The translations under genes and the position numbers were made by a program. The notes under the pieces are model-generated. The model was given only the letters and a program-made list of their open reading frames with translations. It was not told where the DNA came from and ran no database searches. A stretch of 64,000 bases of DNA from Lysinibacillus sp. FJAT-14745. Its GTDB lineage: Bacteria; Bacillota; Bacilli; Bacillales_A; Planococcaceae. The DNA lies in NCBI RefSeq assembly GCF_001275675.1, contig NZ_LITM01000009.1, forward strand, positions 39,055 through 103,054, written 5' to 3'. This document shows, piece by piece, positions 38,085 to 49,033 of this stretch (positions are counted from its first letter, which is position 1; the number at the start of each line of letters is the position of its first letter).

Positions 38085-38673
38085 CATTATGCCTCGGCAT
38101 AATTGCATCCGGAATCGAGTTTGTGCTTGCACATTCGATTCCGCGACTTCACTTCTCGCGGGTATTCGCTTTGCTTCCGCGGGTATTCCCTTCGCTTTCG
38201 CGGATATTCCCTCTGCTTCCGCGGGTATTCGCTTCACTTTCGCGGGTATTCCCTCTGCTTCCGTGGGTATTCGCTTCGCTTCCGCGGGTATTCGCTTTGC
38301 TTCCGCGGGTATTCCCTCTGCTTCCGCGGGTATTCGCTTCGCTTTCGCGGGTATTCGCTTTGCTTCCGCGGGTATTCGCTCTGCTTCCGCGGGTATTCGC
38401 TTTGCTTCCGCGGGTATTCACTCTGCTTCCGCGGGTATTCGCTTTGCTTCCGCGGGTATTCCCGCTGCTTCCGCGGGTATTCGCTTCGCTTTCGCGGGTA
38501 TTCCCGCTGATTCCGCGGGTATTCCCTCTGCTTCCGCGGATATTCCCTCTGCTTCCGCGGGTATTCCCTCTGCTTCCGCGGGTATTCCCTCTGCTTCCGC
38601 GGGTATTCCCTCTGCTTCCGCGGGTATTCACTTCGCTTTCGCAGGTGTTTAGTCACCCACTGAAAGAAGTTAA
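38085..38673 (+). repeat. dispersed repeat family A, copy A5, with expanded core
   Basis: Head CATTATGCC-TC-GGCATAATTG, hairpin CGGAATCGA / TCGATTCCG around GTGC/GCAC, the 21-nt array as core, then tail CACTGAAAGAAGTTAA. About four times the size of other copies owing to the array. Confidence 0.85.
38158..38640 (+). repeat. 23 tandem copies of a 21-nt unit, no length variation
   Basis: Unit GCGGGTATTCGCTTTGCTTC+C. All 23 copies are exactly 21 nt. Variation is limited to a few positions: base 2 (one GTGGG), base 5 (two GCGGA), base 11 (G/C/A) and bases 13-15 and 17-20 (TTTGCTTCC, TTCGCTTTC, CTCTGCTTCC types). In the two most readable frames it would give SAGIRFA- or GNTRGSR-type heptads, but no ribosome site precedes them. 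Confidence 0.95.
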
Positions 38674-38681
38674 AAAAGAAC

Positions 38682-38713
38682 AAAACACCGTCCAAAGTTT
38701 GAACGGTGTTTCT
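38682..38713 (-). terminator. intrinsic terminator of mtaB
   Basis: AAACACCGT / ACGGTGTTT with T-rich exit on the minus strand. Confidence 0.85.
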
Positions 38714-38721
38714 CTACATAG

Positions 38722-40071
38722 TTATTTTACAGTTTCTAATACACGAACAAATTGTCCTTTAGAATGAGGATATCCAGCTTGGGTAATTTTCACCTTTACA
38801 AGCTGACCGATTAGGCTTTCAGGACCTGCAAAGACTACTTTTAAATAGTTATCTGTATACCCCGTTAAAAGCCCTTCCTCATCGCTTCCATCATGTACGA
38901 ATTCTTCAGGAATTACCTCTAGTACTTGATCTTCAAAGCGAGAAGCATACTCCTTCGCTAATTGGTCATTTAACGCAATTAGACGGTGAACACGGTCATT
39001 TTTAATGTCTTCGTCAATTTGGTCCTCCATACGTGCAGCTGGTGTGCCTGTACGTGGAGAGAACGGAAATACGTGTAATTCAGAAAACTTATGATCACGA
39101 ATAAAGTTATACGTTTCCATAAACTCTTCTTCAGTTTCTCCTGGGAAACCTACGATTACGTCAGAAGTGACAGCCAAGTCTGGTAAAGCTTCATGTAGTT
39201 TAGTTAAGCGTTCACCGAAGAACTCCATTGTATACTTACGACGCATACGTTTTAAAACTGTGTCAGAGCCCGATTGGATTGGAATGTGTAAGTGATTAAC
39301 AACGATATTTGATTCACGTAAAACTTCAATCACTTCATCTGTTAATTGACTTGCCTCAATTGAAGAAATACGAAGACGTTTTAAGCCTTTCACATTCGCC
39401 TCTAAATCACGTAGTAATTGCGCTAAGTTATAATCTTTTAAGTCTTGTCCATAGCCACCTGTATGAATACCAGTTAGAACAATTTCAAGATACCCCGCAT
39501 CCACTAGTTGTTGTGCTTGGTTCAATACTTCTTGAGGATCACGAGAGCGCATTAACCCACGTGCCCATGGAATAATACAAAACGTACAGAAGTTATTACA
39601 GCCTTCTTGTATTTTTAAAGATGCACGTGTACGGTCTGTAAATGCAGGCACATCTAATTCTTCATAGACACGATTTTTCATAATGTTGCGTACAGCATTA
39701 ATTGGTTGGCGTTCAGTAAGATATTGGTCTATGTAGCCAAGTAATTTTGTACGATCCTGCGTTCCTACTACAATGTCAACACCAGGAATCGCCATAATTT
39801 CTGCTGGAGATGTTTGAGCGTAACATCCTGTAACACAAATGACAGCATCCGGATTTTGACGTACAGCTCGACGAATGACCTGACGTGATTTTTTATCCCC
39901 TGTATTTGTTACTGTACATGTATTAATGACATAAACGTCTGCTTGCTTATCAAACTCCGTACGTTCATAGCCTTCTTCTTTAAATAGTTGCCAAATTGCT
40001 TCTGTTTCATAATGATTTACTTTACAACCTAGAGTATGGAAACTCACGATTTTCGGTCGCTCGTTACTCAT
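38722..40071 (-). CDS. mtaB: tRNA (N6-threonylcarbamoyladenosine(37)-C2)-methylthiotransferase MtaB
   Basis: 449 residues from ATG 40071; the upstream in-frame ATG 40083 abuts the GAAAGG ribosome site. N-terminal MTTase domain with three Cys (HTLGCKVNHYE, NTCTVTN, TGCYAQ) for the second Fe-S cluster; radical-SAM Cys triad GCNNFCTFC (158, 162, 165); C-terminal TRAM domain. Makes ms2t6A37 in tRNA reading ANN codons. Last gene of the dnaK-side block in synteny with B. subtilis yqeV. Confidence 0.96.
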   Translation of the reverse strand: MSNERPKIVSFHTLGCKVNHYETEAIWQLFKEEGYERTEFDKQADVYVINTCTVTNTGDKKSRQVIRRAVRQNPDAVICVTGCYAQTSPAEIMAIPGVDIVVGTQDRTKLLGYIDQYLTERQPINAVRNIMKNRVYEELDVPAFTDRTRASLKIQEGCNNFCTFCIIPWARGLMRSRDPQEVLNQAQQLVDAGYLEIVLTGIHTGGYGQDLKDYNLAQLLRDLEANVKGLKRLRISSIEASQLTDEVIEVLRESNIVVNHLHIPIQSGSDTVLKRMRRKYTMEFFGERLTKLHEALPDLAVTSDVIVGFPGETEEEFMETYNFIRDHKFSELHVFPFSPRTGTPAARMEDQIDEDIKNDRVHRLIALNDQLAKEYASRFEDQVLEVIPEEFVHDGSDEEGLLTGYTDNYLKVVFAGPESLIGQLVKVKITQAGYPHSKGQFVRVLETVK

Positions 40072-40523
40072 AATATATATCATCCTTTCAAGAGTACACT
40101 ACAATAAATTAAATTATTAACGTGTCTTATAATAGCACAAATAAAGATAATGAGCCTAGCTTTTTGGCTAAGCTTATTTTTTTGTATAAAAATACAGGTA
40201 CCATAATATTGGGTATCTGCTTTATAATTGGTTGTTCCAACAAACAAAAAACAGCCATTTTGTCCTTATTACTCCATCAGGTACTCACCGTTTTGAGCAC
40301 CTGGTCTAATCGTTTATATCACTTAACACTCTTATTATGCAACCTCATGTGGAGTCCTGTTTGAAAAAAACTAACTATAAATAAAATAACCCCCAAATTT
40401 CCCCTCATACAGTTTAAAGAAGATTTGAATCTATTCTACATTCACTAATTACACTTGTTATAATTTATGGTTCATCACCAAAAGTTGTGGATGACTTTTG
40501 TTAAAACGTTTACTATGCAAATA

Positions 40524-40645
40524 GTTGATTGTAGTGGAGACTGGGCGACTCCTCGGGGATCAGCGTTTCAGATAAGACCCTGCAGCGAAGCGAAGCGGCT
40601 TATCGAACGCCCCCAGGAAAGCGCCCAGTCGGAACGGAAATCAAC
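40524..40645 (-). repeat. dispersed repeat family B, internally deleted copy (reverse)
   Basis: 122 bp bounded by GTTGATT and AATCAAC. Arms GACTGGGCG / CGCCCAGTC (reading the minus strand) co-vary relative to the other copies. Lacks the two internal hairpins of the long copies. Flanks TTCATCACCAAAAGT (40472) and GTTTCGGTGATGATCC (40652) form an outer inverted repeat TCATCACC / GGTGATGA. Confidence 0.85.
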
Positions 40646-40708
40646 CACACGTTTCGGTGATGATCCTAATTTATCCTATTCTAACTAGTTTTTTGAAGAA
40701 CAATGTAA

Positions 40709-40743
40709 TAGAGCCGATTCAAAGTTTTTTGAATCGGCTCTAT
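40709..40743 (-). terminator. intrinsic terminator of the rsmE-end transcript
   Basis: AGAGCCGATTCAAA / TTTGAATCGGCTCT, 14-bp stem. Confidence 0.8.
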
Positions 40744-40878
40744 TTGTTAAGCAGTCATTAAGGTGGATTTCTACCTCTTCAAACCTTGTCACCAATGTAT
40801 TTATACTCAATTATAATGACATTTACTCTTGCAAAGCTAAGGTGTGAAAAACCTCTTTTGACAAGTTTAAAAGCTATT

Positions 40879-41616
40879 TCATTCAAATTCATAAGATATT
40901 GCAGAAAGTGCATAGAGTGGCGCTGTTTCTGCTCGTAAAATTCGGGGTCCTAATGACATCGTTTGGGCGCCGGCTTGAAGCAGGGCATCAGCTTCTTTTC
41001 TAGCAATGCCGCCTTCTGGACCAAAGATCATAAGAATTGATTTTGACTTCTTGTCTTGCACATTTTTTAGCTTCTCCGCAAACCTCGTGCGTTTTTCTGC
41101 TTTTGCATCTTCTTCATCTGCTATAAAAACGGCGTCGAAATTGCCAACTTGTTCTACTAGCTGTTTAAAAGAGATTGGTTCATAAATTTCTGGGATATGT
41201 GTACGATGGGATTGCTCAGCTGCTTCTTTTGCAATTTTTTGTAGACGCTCTTGCTTTTTGGCACCCTTCTTTTTATCCCATTTAACGATGGAACGCTCTG
41301 CTTCAAATGGCAACAAGGCAAACATTCCAAGCTCTGTAGCCTTTTGTGTAATAAGTTCTAATTTATCGCCCTTTGGCAAACCACATGCCACTGTGACATG
41401 AACAGGTAACTCCGGAGAAGGAACAACGTCACCTGTAGTTTGAACGTGTACCTCATCTCCTTCAAAGGCTACAATTTCACAAATATGGGCGGTATTTTGT
41501 GCAACTACAACGATTTTCTCGCCCTCTTTCATACGCATTACTCGTTCAATATGTCGCGCATCCTCTCCGCCAATACGTGCTTCCTCTATTGCCGTCTCAA
41601 TAAAATATCGCTGCAT
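40879..41616 (-). CDS. rsmE: 16S rRNA (uracil(1498)-N3)-methyltransferase RsmE
   Basis: 245 residues from ATG 41616, with AAAGGAG nine bases before; the longer frame reaching 41718 overlaps prmA and is not used. N-terminal PUA-like domain (MQRYFIETAI), C-terminal SPOUT knot with IFGPEGGIARKEADALL and LGPRILRAETAPL. Methylates U1498 in helix 44. Follows prmA as in B. subtilis. Confidence 0.96.
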   Translation of the reverse strand: MQRYFIETAIEEARIGGEDARHIERVMRMKEGEKIVVVAQNTAHICEIVAFEGDEVHVQTTGDVVPSPELPVHVTVACGLPKGDKLELITQKATELGMFALLPFEAERSIVKWDKKKGAKKQERLQKIAKEAAEQSHRTHIPEIYEPISFKQLVEQVGNFDAVFIADEEDAKAEKRTRFAEKLKNVQDKKSKSILMIFGPEGGIARKEADALLQAGAQTMSLGPRILRAETAPLYALSAISYEFE

Positions 41617-41646
41617 GTTACCATACTCCTTTATAGCAAGAAGAGA

Positions 41647-41687
41647 AAGCGCCAAATCGCAAGCACTCGGCTCATGATTTGGCGCTT
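41647..41687 (-). terminator. hairpin between prmA and rsmE
   Basis: AAGCGCCAAATC / GATTTGGCGCTT, 12-bp stem, exit TTTCTCTTCTT. Could lower rsmE expression relative to prmA. Confidence 0.55.
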
Positions 41688-41698
41688 CCTCAGTCCAC

Positions 41699-42640
41699 TT
41701 ATTGTGGTCGACGGGCAATGATCGCTACCCAATCTTCCATTAATAATACTTCTTCGATTACAAAGCCTGAAGCTTCCAGTGCTACTTTTACATCATCACG
41801 TTTTGCGCCAATGATGCCTGAAGTGACATATAATCCACCTGGTTTGACAACTGTAAATGCATCGTCAGTAAAGGATATAATAATTTCTGCTAAAATATTA
41901 GCCACAACGACATCAGCGGGTTCCGTTACTGTATCCAATAGATTTCCATGGAATACAGATACTTTATCAGCTACTTTGTTTAACGTAACATTTTCTTGAG
42001 CTGAACGTACAGCTACATCGTCTAAATCAAGTGCATGGACGCTCTTAGCTCCTAGTAAGGCTGCACCAATTGATAGAACGCCTGAACCCGTTCCGATATC
42101 GATTACCGTATCTCCCTCTTTTACAACCTTCTCAAGCCCTTGTAAGCACATAACAGTTGTAGGGTGTGTTCCTGTACCAAAAGCCATGCCAGGATCTAAT
42201 TCAATAATTAATTCATCAGTTGATACTGGTACATATTCTTCCCATGTTGGTACAATTGTAAAGCGTTCAGAAATTTTTACAGGATGATAGTATTGTTTCC
42301 ATGCTGTTGCCCAGTCTTCCTCATTCACTTCCACAATCGATACAACATTTTCACCAATATCGATGTTGAAGTTCGTTAGATTTGTTATAGCCGCCTTAAT
42401 TTCTTCGACTGTTTCATTTAAAAAACTAGACTCCGATAAGTAAGCCTTAACAATAACACCGTCTTTTGGAAAATCCGCTTCATTTAGCGCATAAATTTCA
42501 CCATACTGATCCTCACGTGGCTTAGCAAATTCTGCAGAATCCTCAATAACCACACCACTTGCCCCTGCTTCATGCAAAATATTCGAAATTGCTTCTACCG
42601 CTTCATGTTTTGTATGAATGGATAATTCTGACCACTTCAC
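41699..42640 (-). CDS. prmA: ribosomal protein L11 methyltransferase PrmA
   Basis: 313 residues. N-terminal substrate-binding domain ([18 protein letters not shown]), then [14 protein letters not shown] and the SAM motif [20 protein letters not shown], then [11 protein letters not shown]. Trimethylates L11. Conserved place between dnaJ and rsmE. Confidence 0.96.
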   Translation of the reverse strand: MKWSELSIHTKHEAVEAISNILHEAGASGVVIEDSAEFAKPREDQYGEIYALNEADFPKDGVIVKAYLSESSFLNETVEEIKAAITNLTNFNIDIGENVVSIVEVNEEDWATAWKQYYHPVKISERFTIVPTWEEYVPVSTDELIIELDPGMAFGTGTHPTTVMCLQGLEKVVKEGDTVIDIGTGSGVLSIGAALLGAKSVHALDLDDVAVRSAQENVTLNKVADKVSVFHGNLLDTVTEPADVVVANILAEIIISFTDDAFTVVKPGGLYVTSGIIGAKRDDVKVALEASGFVIEEVLLMEDWVAIIARRPQ

Positions 42641-42661
42641 GTAGCTCTTCAGCTCCTCTAA

Positions 42662-43771
42662 TTATTCACCTTGGAATTTTTTCTTAATTTTATCGAATAG
42701 TGAGCTTCCTTGCTCTTCAGGAATATCACCACTGATTTCCGCAAATTCACGTAGTAATTGTTTTTGTTTTTCTGTTAATTTTTCTGGCGTTACAACTTTT
42801 ACTGTTACATATTGATTCCCTGTGCCATAGCCATGTACATTTTTGACACCTTTGTCTTTTAGACGGAATTGCGCACCTGACTGTGTTCCCGCTGGTATAC
42901 GTAGTTTTACTTTCCCATGAACAGTCGGAACTTCAATTTCATCACCAAGAGCTGCTTGTGGGAATGTCAGTTTTAGTTCGAAATAAATATCATCGCCATC
43001 ACGTTCAAACTCTTTGTGTCCTTGAACGCGGAACATAATATATAAATCCCCCGCTGGTCCTCCATTTATACCTGGCTCACCTTGACCAGACACGCGAATT
43101 TGCTGACCATCATCCACACCTGCTGGAATGTTTACTTTGATTTTCTTACGTTTTTGAACTTTTCCTTCGCCACGACAAGTTGAACATTTTTCTTTAATGA
43201 TTTTACCTGTACCATGACATGTTGAACAAGTACGACGATTCATCATACGGCCGAAAGGTGTATCTACAGCTTGATTTACTTGACCTGCACCTTGACATGT
43301 TGAACATGTTTCAGGTTTAGTACCTGGTTTTGCACCTGAACCGTTGCAAGTATCACATAATTCATCTTTTGGAATTTCGATTTCTGTTTCTTTCCCGAAA
43401 ATCGCTTCCTCAAATGAAATATTCATACGATATTGAAGGTCATCACCTTTACGAGGTGCATTCGGGTCCTGACGGCGACCGCCACCACCAAAGAATGAGC
43501 TGAAAATATCCTCGAAGCCGCCAAAGCCGCCTCCTCCTCCGAAGCCTGCATTTGGATCCTCATGGCCAAATTGATCATAGCGTGCTTTTTTCTGATCGTC
43601 ACTTAATACTTCATAAGCTTCAGCGATTTCTTTGAATTTTTCATCTGCACCTGGCTCTTTATTAAGGTCAGGATGGTATTGCTTTGATAATTTACGGTAT
43701 GCTTTTTTAATTTCATCTTTAGAAGCCGATTTCGTTAAACCAAGCACCTCGTAGTAATCACGTTTCTCCAT
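42662..43771 (-). CDS. dnaJ: chaperone DnaJ
   Basis: 369 residues. J domain with HPD at residues 33-35 (QYHPDLNK), Gly/Phe-rich linker ([14 protein letters not shown]), four CxxCxGxG zinc repeats ([32 protein letters not shown]) and C-terminal substrate domains. Co-chaperone of DnaK. 234 bases and a terminator lie between dnaK and dnaJ. Confidence 0.98.
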   Translation of the reverse strand: MEKRDYYEVLGLTKSASKDEIKKAYRKLSKQYHPDLNKEPGADEKFKEIAEAYEVLSDDQKKARYDQFGHEDPNAGFGGGGGFGGFEDIFSSFFGGGGRRQDPNAPRKGDDLQYRMNISFEEAIFGKETEIEIPKDELCDTCNGSGAKPGTKPETCSTCQGAGQVNQAVDTPFGRMMNRRTCSTCHGTGKIIKEKCSTCRGEGKVQKRKKIKVNIPAGVDDGQQIRVSGQGEPGINGGPAGDLYIMFRVQGHKEFERDGDDIYFELKLTFPQAALGDEIEVPTVHGKVKLRIPAGTQSGAQFRLKDKGVKNVHGYGTGNQYVTVKVVTPEKLTEKQKQLLREFAEISGDIPEEQGSSLFDKIKKKFQGE

Positions 43772-43947
43772 GATTCACACTCCGCTCTTTTTGCATAAAA
43801 TCTATTGTATCACGCAGTTAAAAAAACTGCCTCTATTTTATTATTAAATATACATTAAAATTGTTGCACACATGTTTTTTCACTTTTCTCGCTCATAACC
43901 TATACAGCTAAACGATTAAGTGTACGTAGGATATAGCTAAAAATAAA

Positions 43948-43985
43948 GAGAAAAGCCAAAGCCGCAAGCGGTCTTTGGCTTCTTC
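43948..43985 (-). terminator. terminator/attenuator after dnaK
   Basis: GAAGCCAAAG / CTTTGGCTTTTC stem with inner CCGC/GCGG on the minus strand. Separates dnaK from dnaJ, so dnaJ transcripts need read-through or their own promoter. Confidence 0.75.
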
Positions 43986-44006
43986 ACTTAACTGTGTTAC
44001 TTACTA

Positions 44007-45863
<1,857 letters not shown>

Positions 45864-45919
45864 TTAAACGCAAATGATGCGTTTTTTAACTAAATGTAAT
45901 TAACTAAATAGTACTAAGC

Positions 45920-46492
45920 CTATTCGTTTACAGATACCATTGTGGGGCGTAATACACGATCCTTTAACATATAGCCTTTTTGAAGCTCGCGTAAGACAAC
46001 ACCCGTCTCTTTTTCACTATCTTGCTCCTGCATGACAGCTTGGTGAACATTCGGATCAAATTGCTCACCTTCAGCTTTAATAATCTGTAAGCCTTCTTTC
46101 TCAGTAGCTTCTATCAGAGAACGGTATACCATTTCAATACCTTTTACGATTGAAGCAGTTTCTTCTGAAGTCGCTTCAACTTGTAAGGCACGCTCAAAAT
46201 TATCGATGACTGGTAGTAAATCTGACAGTAAGCTCTGAGCGCGATACTTTTCAGCAGCCTCACGATCAAGTTGATTGCGGCGGCGGATATTATCGAAGTC
46301 AGCACGTAAGCGTAGATGACGATTTTCCTCGTCGTCTAGCTTTGCTTGTAACTCAGCTAGCCTTGCTTCATACTGTTCTTCGATTGTTAATTCAGCTTCT
46401 TGTCCTTCTTTAACTTCTGCTTCTACTGCATTTTCAGCTTGTACATCCTTTTCTTCTTGTACAAGGTCTTTGTTTTCAGTTGTTTCCGTCAC
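45920..46492 (-). CDS. grpE: nucleotide exchange factor GrpE
   Basis: 190 residues from GTG 46492, which follows GAGGAGG by six bases; the longer frame starting at 46513 overlaps hrcA and passes through this ribosome site. Acidic N-terminus, long coiled coil ([24 protein letters not shown]), then NFERAL and the C-terminal [17 protein letters not shown]. Releases ADP from DnaK. Confidence 0.97.
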   Translation of the reverse strand: MTETTENKDLVQEEKDVQAENAVEAEVKEGQEAELTIEEQYEARLAELQAKLDDEENRHLRLRADFDNIRRRNQLDREAAEKYRAQSLLSDLLPVIDNFERALQVEATSEETASIVKGIEMVYRSLIEATEKEGLQIIKAEGEQFDPNVHQAVMQEQDSEKETGVVLRELQKGYMLKDRVLRPTMVSVNE

Positions 46493-46509
46493 TTGAATCC
46501 TCCTCATTA

Positions 46510-47538
46510 TCAATCACTACGATTCTTCGTAAAGGCTTGTGTTAAATCCATGCGTATTACGTCTAGTAAAGCAACAACACGCTTATAATCCATACGTGTT
46601 GGACCAATAATTGCTATTGCTCCTTGCTGATCTTCACCAATAGAATAAGTGGTCGTAATGACACTACAGTTTTCCATTTCTAGTTGTTTGTTTTCCGAGC
46701 CAATACGAATATGAATGCCCGATTCATTGGGTTGGAAGAGCGACTGCACTTGGCTAGTCGTTTCCATTAAGTCCAAAATCATACGGACTTTATTTAAATC
46801 GTGGAATTCCGGTTGGTTGAACATATTTGTTTTACCACCATAGAAAATTTTACTTTCCGAATTATGCATCGTCGCTGTAACGAGAGCGTGAATAAAATCA
46901 TCCGCTGATCGAACATGCTGCTGTAATACTGTGAGCACTTCAGCTTCGAGTTTTTTATGAATATCCTCTAATGACACACCCACTAGGCGTTCATTTAAGA
47001 TATTAACCATTTTCTCTAAATCAGAAGCGGTAAAATTAGGCGGTAAACTAAACATGCGATTTTCAACATGTCCGTTATTCGTTACGATAATCGCAACTGC
47101 TGTATCACTAGAGAGTGGCACAATTGAAAATCGTTTAACACGATGTCTTTGAACGTCTGGTCCTAAAAGAATCGATGTATACGATGTCAGCTCTGATAAA
47201 ATATTTGCTGACTTTCGGATAATATGTTCCACTTCTACTAAACGATCATTGAAAATTGATTGGATTTGCTGAATATCCCTTGAATTAATGCCTTGTGGGT
47301 TCAACAAATGATCTACATAAAATCTATAACCCTTTTCCGAAGGCACTCGACCAGAGGAAGTGTGCGTTTTTTCTAAGAAGCCTAATTCCTCTAAATCCGC
47401 CATTTCATTTCGAATTGTGGCTGGACTAAATGTAATCTCTTGCTTTTTGGAGATTTGGCGAGAACCTACCGGCTGTGCAAACATAATAAAGTCGTCTACA
47501 ATAGCTTGCAATATTTGTAATTGCCGATTTGTTAGCAT
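46510..47538 (-). CDS. hrcA: heat-inducible transcription repressor HrcA
   Basis: 342 residues from ATG 47538, with AGAGGTG upstream; an in-frame GTG at 47559 falls inside the CIRCE operator. Winged-helix N-terminus ([55 protein letters not shown]), then the HrcA C-domain. Binds CIRCE and represses hrcA-grpE-dnaK-dnaJ. Confidence 0.97.
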   Translation of the reverse strand: MLTNRQLQILQAIVDDFIMFAQPVGSRQISKKQEITFSPATIRNEMADLEELGFLEKTHTSSGRVPSEKGYRFYVDHLLNPQGINSRDIQQIQSIFNDRLVEVEHIIRKSANILSELTSYTSILLGPDVQRHRVKRFSIVPLSSDTAVAIIVTNNGHVENRMFSLPPNFTASDLEKMVNILNERLVGVSLEDIHKKLEAEVLTVLQQHVRSADDFIHALVTATMHNSESKIFYGGKTNMFNQPEFHDLNKVRMILDLMETTSQVQSLFQPNESGIHIRIGSENKQLEMENCSVITTTYSIGEDQQGAIAIIGPTRMDYKRVVALLDVIRMDLTQAFTKNRSD

Positions 47539-47552
47539 GATCATCACCTCTG

Positions 47553-47579
47553 TTAGCACTCAACTAAGAGGAGTGCTAA
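47553..47579. promoter_or_regulatory. CIRCE operator
   Basis: Perfect TTAGCACTC-N9-GAGTGCTAA, 14 bases before the hrcA start codon chosen. The binding site of HrcA. Confidence 0.98.
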
Positions 47580-47589
47580 TACTATTATT

Positions 47590-47618
47590 AAGTTATCAAA
47601 TCCTACATTTTATGTCAA
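47590..47618 (-). promoter_or_regulatory. sigma-A promoter of the hrcA operon
   Basis: Minus-strand TTGACA (47613-47618), 17-bp spacer, TAACTT (47590-47595), next to CIRCE. Confidence 0.65.
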
Positions 47619-47627
47619 CGATATCGC

Positions 47628-48773
47628 TCAATCTTCTAGTAAAAATTGTTGAAATACTTCATTCCCTACAAAACGACCTTTTCGCGTAAGGCGAATTCCT
47701 ATAGTATCATGTTCCAATAGACCTTCTGATACTAACTTTTCAACGATATGAGAGTAATGCCTATACATCGATTCATTAAATTTTTCTTCATATATAGGGT
47801 GTGTAATTCCTTCTGTTTTACGCAAACCTAAAAACATTTGCTCTTCTCGTTTCTCATTCTCTGTTACAACATGTTCATATACAATAGGTAGTTCCCCTGC
47901 ATTTACTGCATCCATATACTTTTTCAATGGTCCATGATTTGAATAACGCACACCAGCTAAATACCCATGAGCACCAGCACCAAAGCCTGCATATTCATCG
48001 TTTTCCCAATATATTTTGTTATGTCTAGAACTGAAACCTAATTGAGCAAAGTTGCTAATTTCGTATTGTTGATGTGCATGTGCCTCCATCTGGTTCATTA
48101 ACACATCGTACATATCCGCTTCAAGATCTTCAGTTGGTAAATGGAGCTTACCTTTTGAATATTGATTATAAAAAATCGTTTTTGGCTCCACTATTAGTGA
48201 ATAAGCAGAATAATGTGGTAAATCAAGTGCGAATGCTTTTTCTAAAGTATCCTTCCATTGTGCCATCGTCTGACCTGGTAAACCATACATTAAATCCACA
48301 CTAATATTTCTGAAACCTACCTTTTTCGCCAAGGCAATTGTTTCATAGACGTGATTGTTGCTATGCGTACGTCCAATTTTCTTTAACAACTCTTGATCAA
48401 AGGATTGTACACCCATACTTAAGCGATTTACACCACCATCAAATAATGCCTGCAATTTTGCCTCTGATAGCTCGTCCGGATTGGCCTCTGATGTAAATTC
48501 TGTCACACTGTCCATTGGAATATACATACGAATAAGCTCAAGAAGTCTCCCTATTTGTTGAGGCGATAATGCTGTTGGTGTACCGCCACCAAGAAATATC
48601 GTTTCGATTTGTTTAAAACTCTCGGGATACTTTTTTGTCGCAAGCTCCATCTCCTTGCCAAGCATTTCTATATATTCATCTACTGGTTGATTTTTAAAAT
48701 AAAATTTATTGAAATCGCAATAGTTACAAATTTGATGACAAAAAGGAATATGAATGTAAACACCCCGTGCCAT
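47628..48773 (-). CDS. hemW: heme chaperone HemW (radical SAM)
   Basis: 381 residues from ATG 48773, following AAGAAGGGATAGCT. IHIPFCHQICNYCDF carries the Cys triad (12, 16, 19), then EANPDELS and the late HNKIYWENDEYAGFGAGAHGY found in HemW. Length near 380 and that motif place it with HemW rather than oxygen-independent coproporphyrinogen oxidase HemN. Next to hrcA as in B. subtilis; lepA, expected upstream, is absent. Confidence 0.94.
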   Translation of the reverse strand: MARGVYIHIPFCHQICNYCDFNKFYFKNQPVDEYIEMLGKEMELATKKYPESFKQIETIFLGGGTPTALSPQQIGRLLELIRMYIPMDSVTEFTSEANPDELSEAKLQALFDGGVNRLSMGVQSFDQELLKKIGRTHSNNHVYETIALAKKVGFRNISVDLMYGLPGQTMAQWKDTLEKAFALDLPHYSAYSLIVEPKTIFYNQYSKGKLHLPTEDLEADMYDVLMNQMEAHAHQQYEISNFAQLGFSSRHNKIYWENDEYAGFGAGAHGYLAGVRYSNHGPLKKYMDAVNAGELPIVYEHVVTENEKREEQMFLGLRKTEGITHPIYEEKFNESMYRHYSHIVEKLVSEGLLEHDTIGIRLTRKGRFVGNEVFQQFLLED

Positions 48774-48984
48774 AGCTATCCCTTCTTTCTCGTAAGTCTT
48801 TTTCCATTTCCTCATTATAAACAATCACGGCATGGAACGCCATGAATCGAGCTAGTAAAAAGAACTCAATCAAGACTGAATGCTAAATATATTGATAGAA
48901 GGAACCTACTGGACACATTTTTTATAAAGAGGATTGTTGCAAAAAGCAGTACTCACTTTATCTACACATAGCTAATTCATTGCA

Positions 48985-49025
48985 CAAAAAAATCAAAACC
49001 ACAGCAATAATGGTTTTGATTTTTT
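48985..49025 (-). terminator. terminator of chrA
   Basis: AAAATCAAAACCA / TGGTTTTGATTTT, 13-bp stem with T runs on both sides. Confidence 0.85.
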
Positions 49026-49033
49026 GAGTGTTC

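Larger units (their letters stand above)
37962..38721. other. 0.76-kb intergenic region: large family A element with a 21-nt array
   Basis: Upstream region of deoC, then family A copy A5 (38085-38673) that holds the 23-unit array, then the mtaB terminator. No gene is called, although five long frames cross the array on both strands. Confidence 0.7.
40072..40878. other. 0.8-kb intergenic region between mtaB and rsmE
   Basis: Holds a CAGGT / ACCTG hairpin near 40278-40305, a family B element (40466-40672 with flanks) and the rsmE terminator (40709-40743). The 80-codon frame at 40122-40364 has no ribosome site and is not called. In B. subtilis rsmE and mtaB are adjacent, so this space was gained. 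Confidence 0.6.

Noticed and set aside
38158..38640. Possible CRISPR array
   Set aside because: Units are head-to-tail with no unique spacers, and no cas genes are near.
38089..38767. Long open frames on both strands through the 21-nt array (up to 214 codons)
   Set aside because: The unit is a multiple of three and stop-free in several frames at once, so frames are open by construction. No ribosome site or usable start precedes any of them.
40122..40364. 80-codon plus-strand frame between mtaB and rsmE
   Set aside because: No ribosome site and no conserved motif. Kept only as intergenic content.
47553..47561. HrcA start at GTG 47559
   Set aside because: It would place the start inside CIRCE with no ribosome site; ATG 47538 has one.
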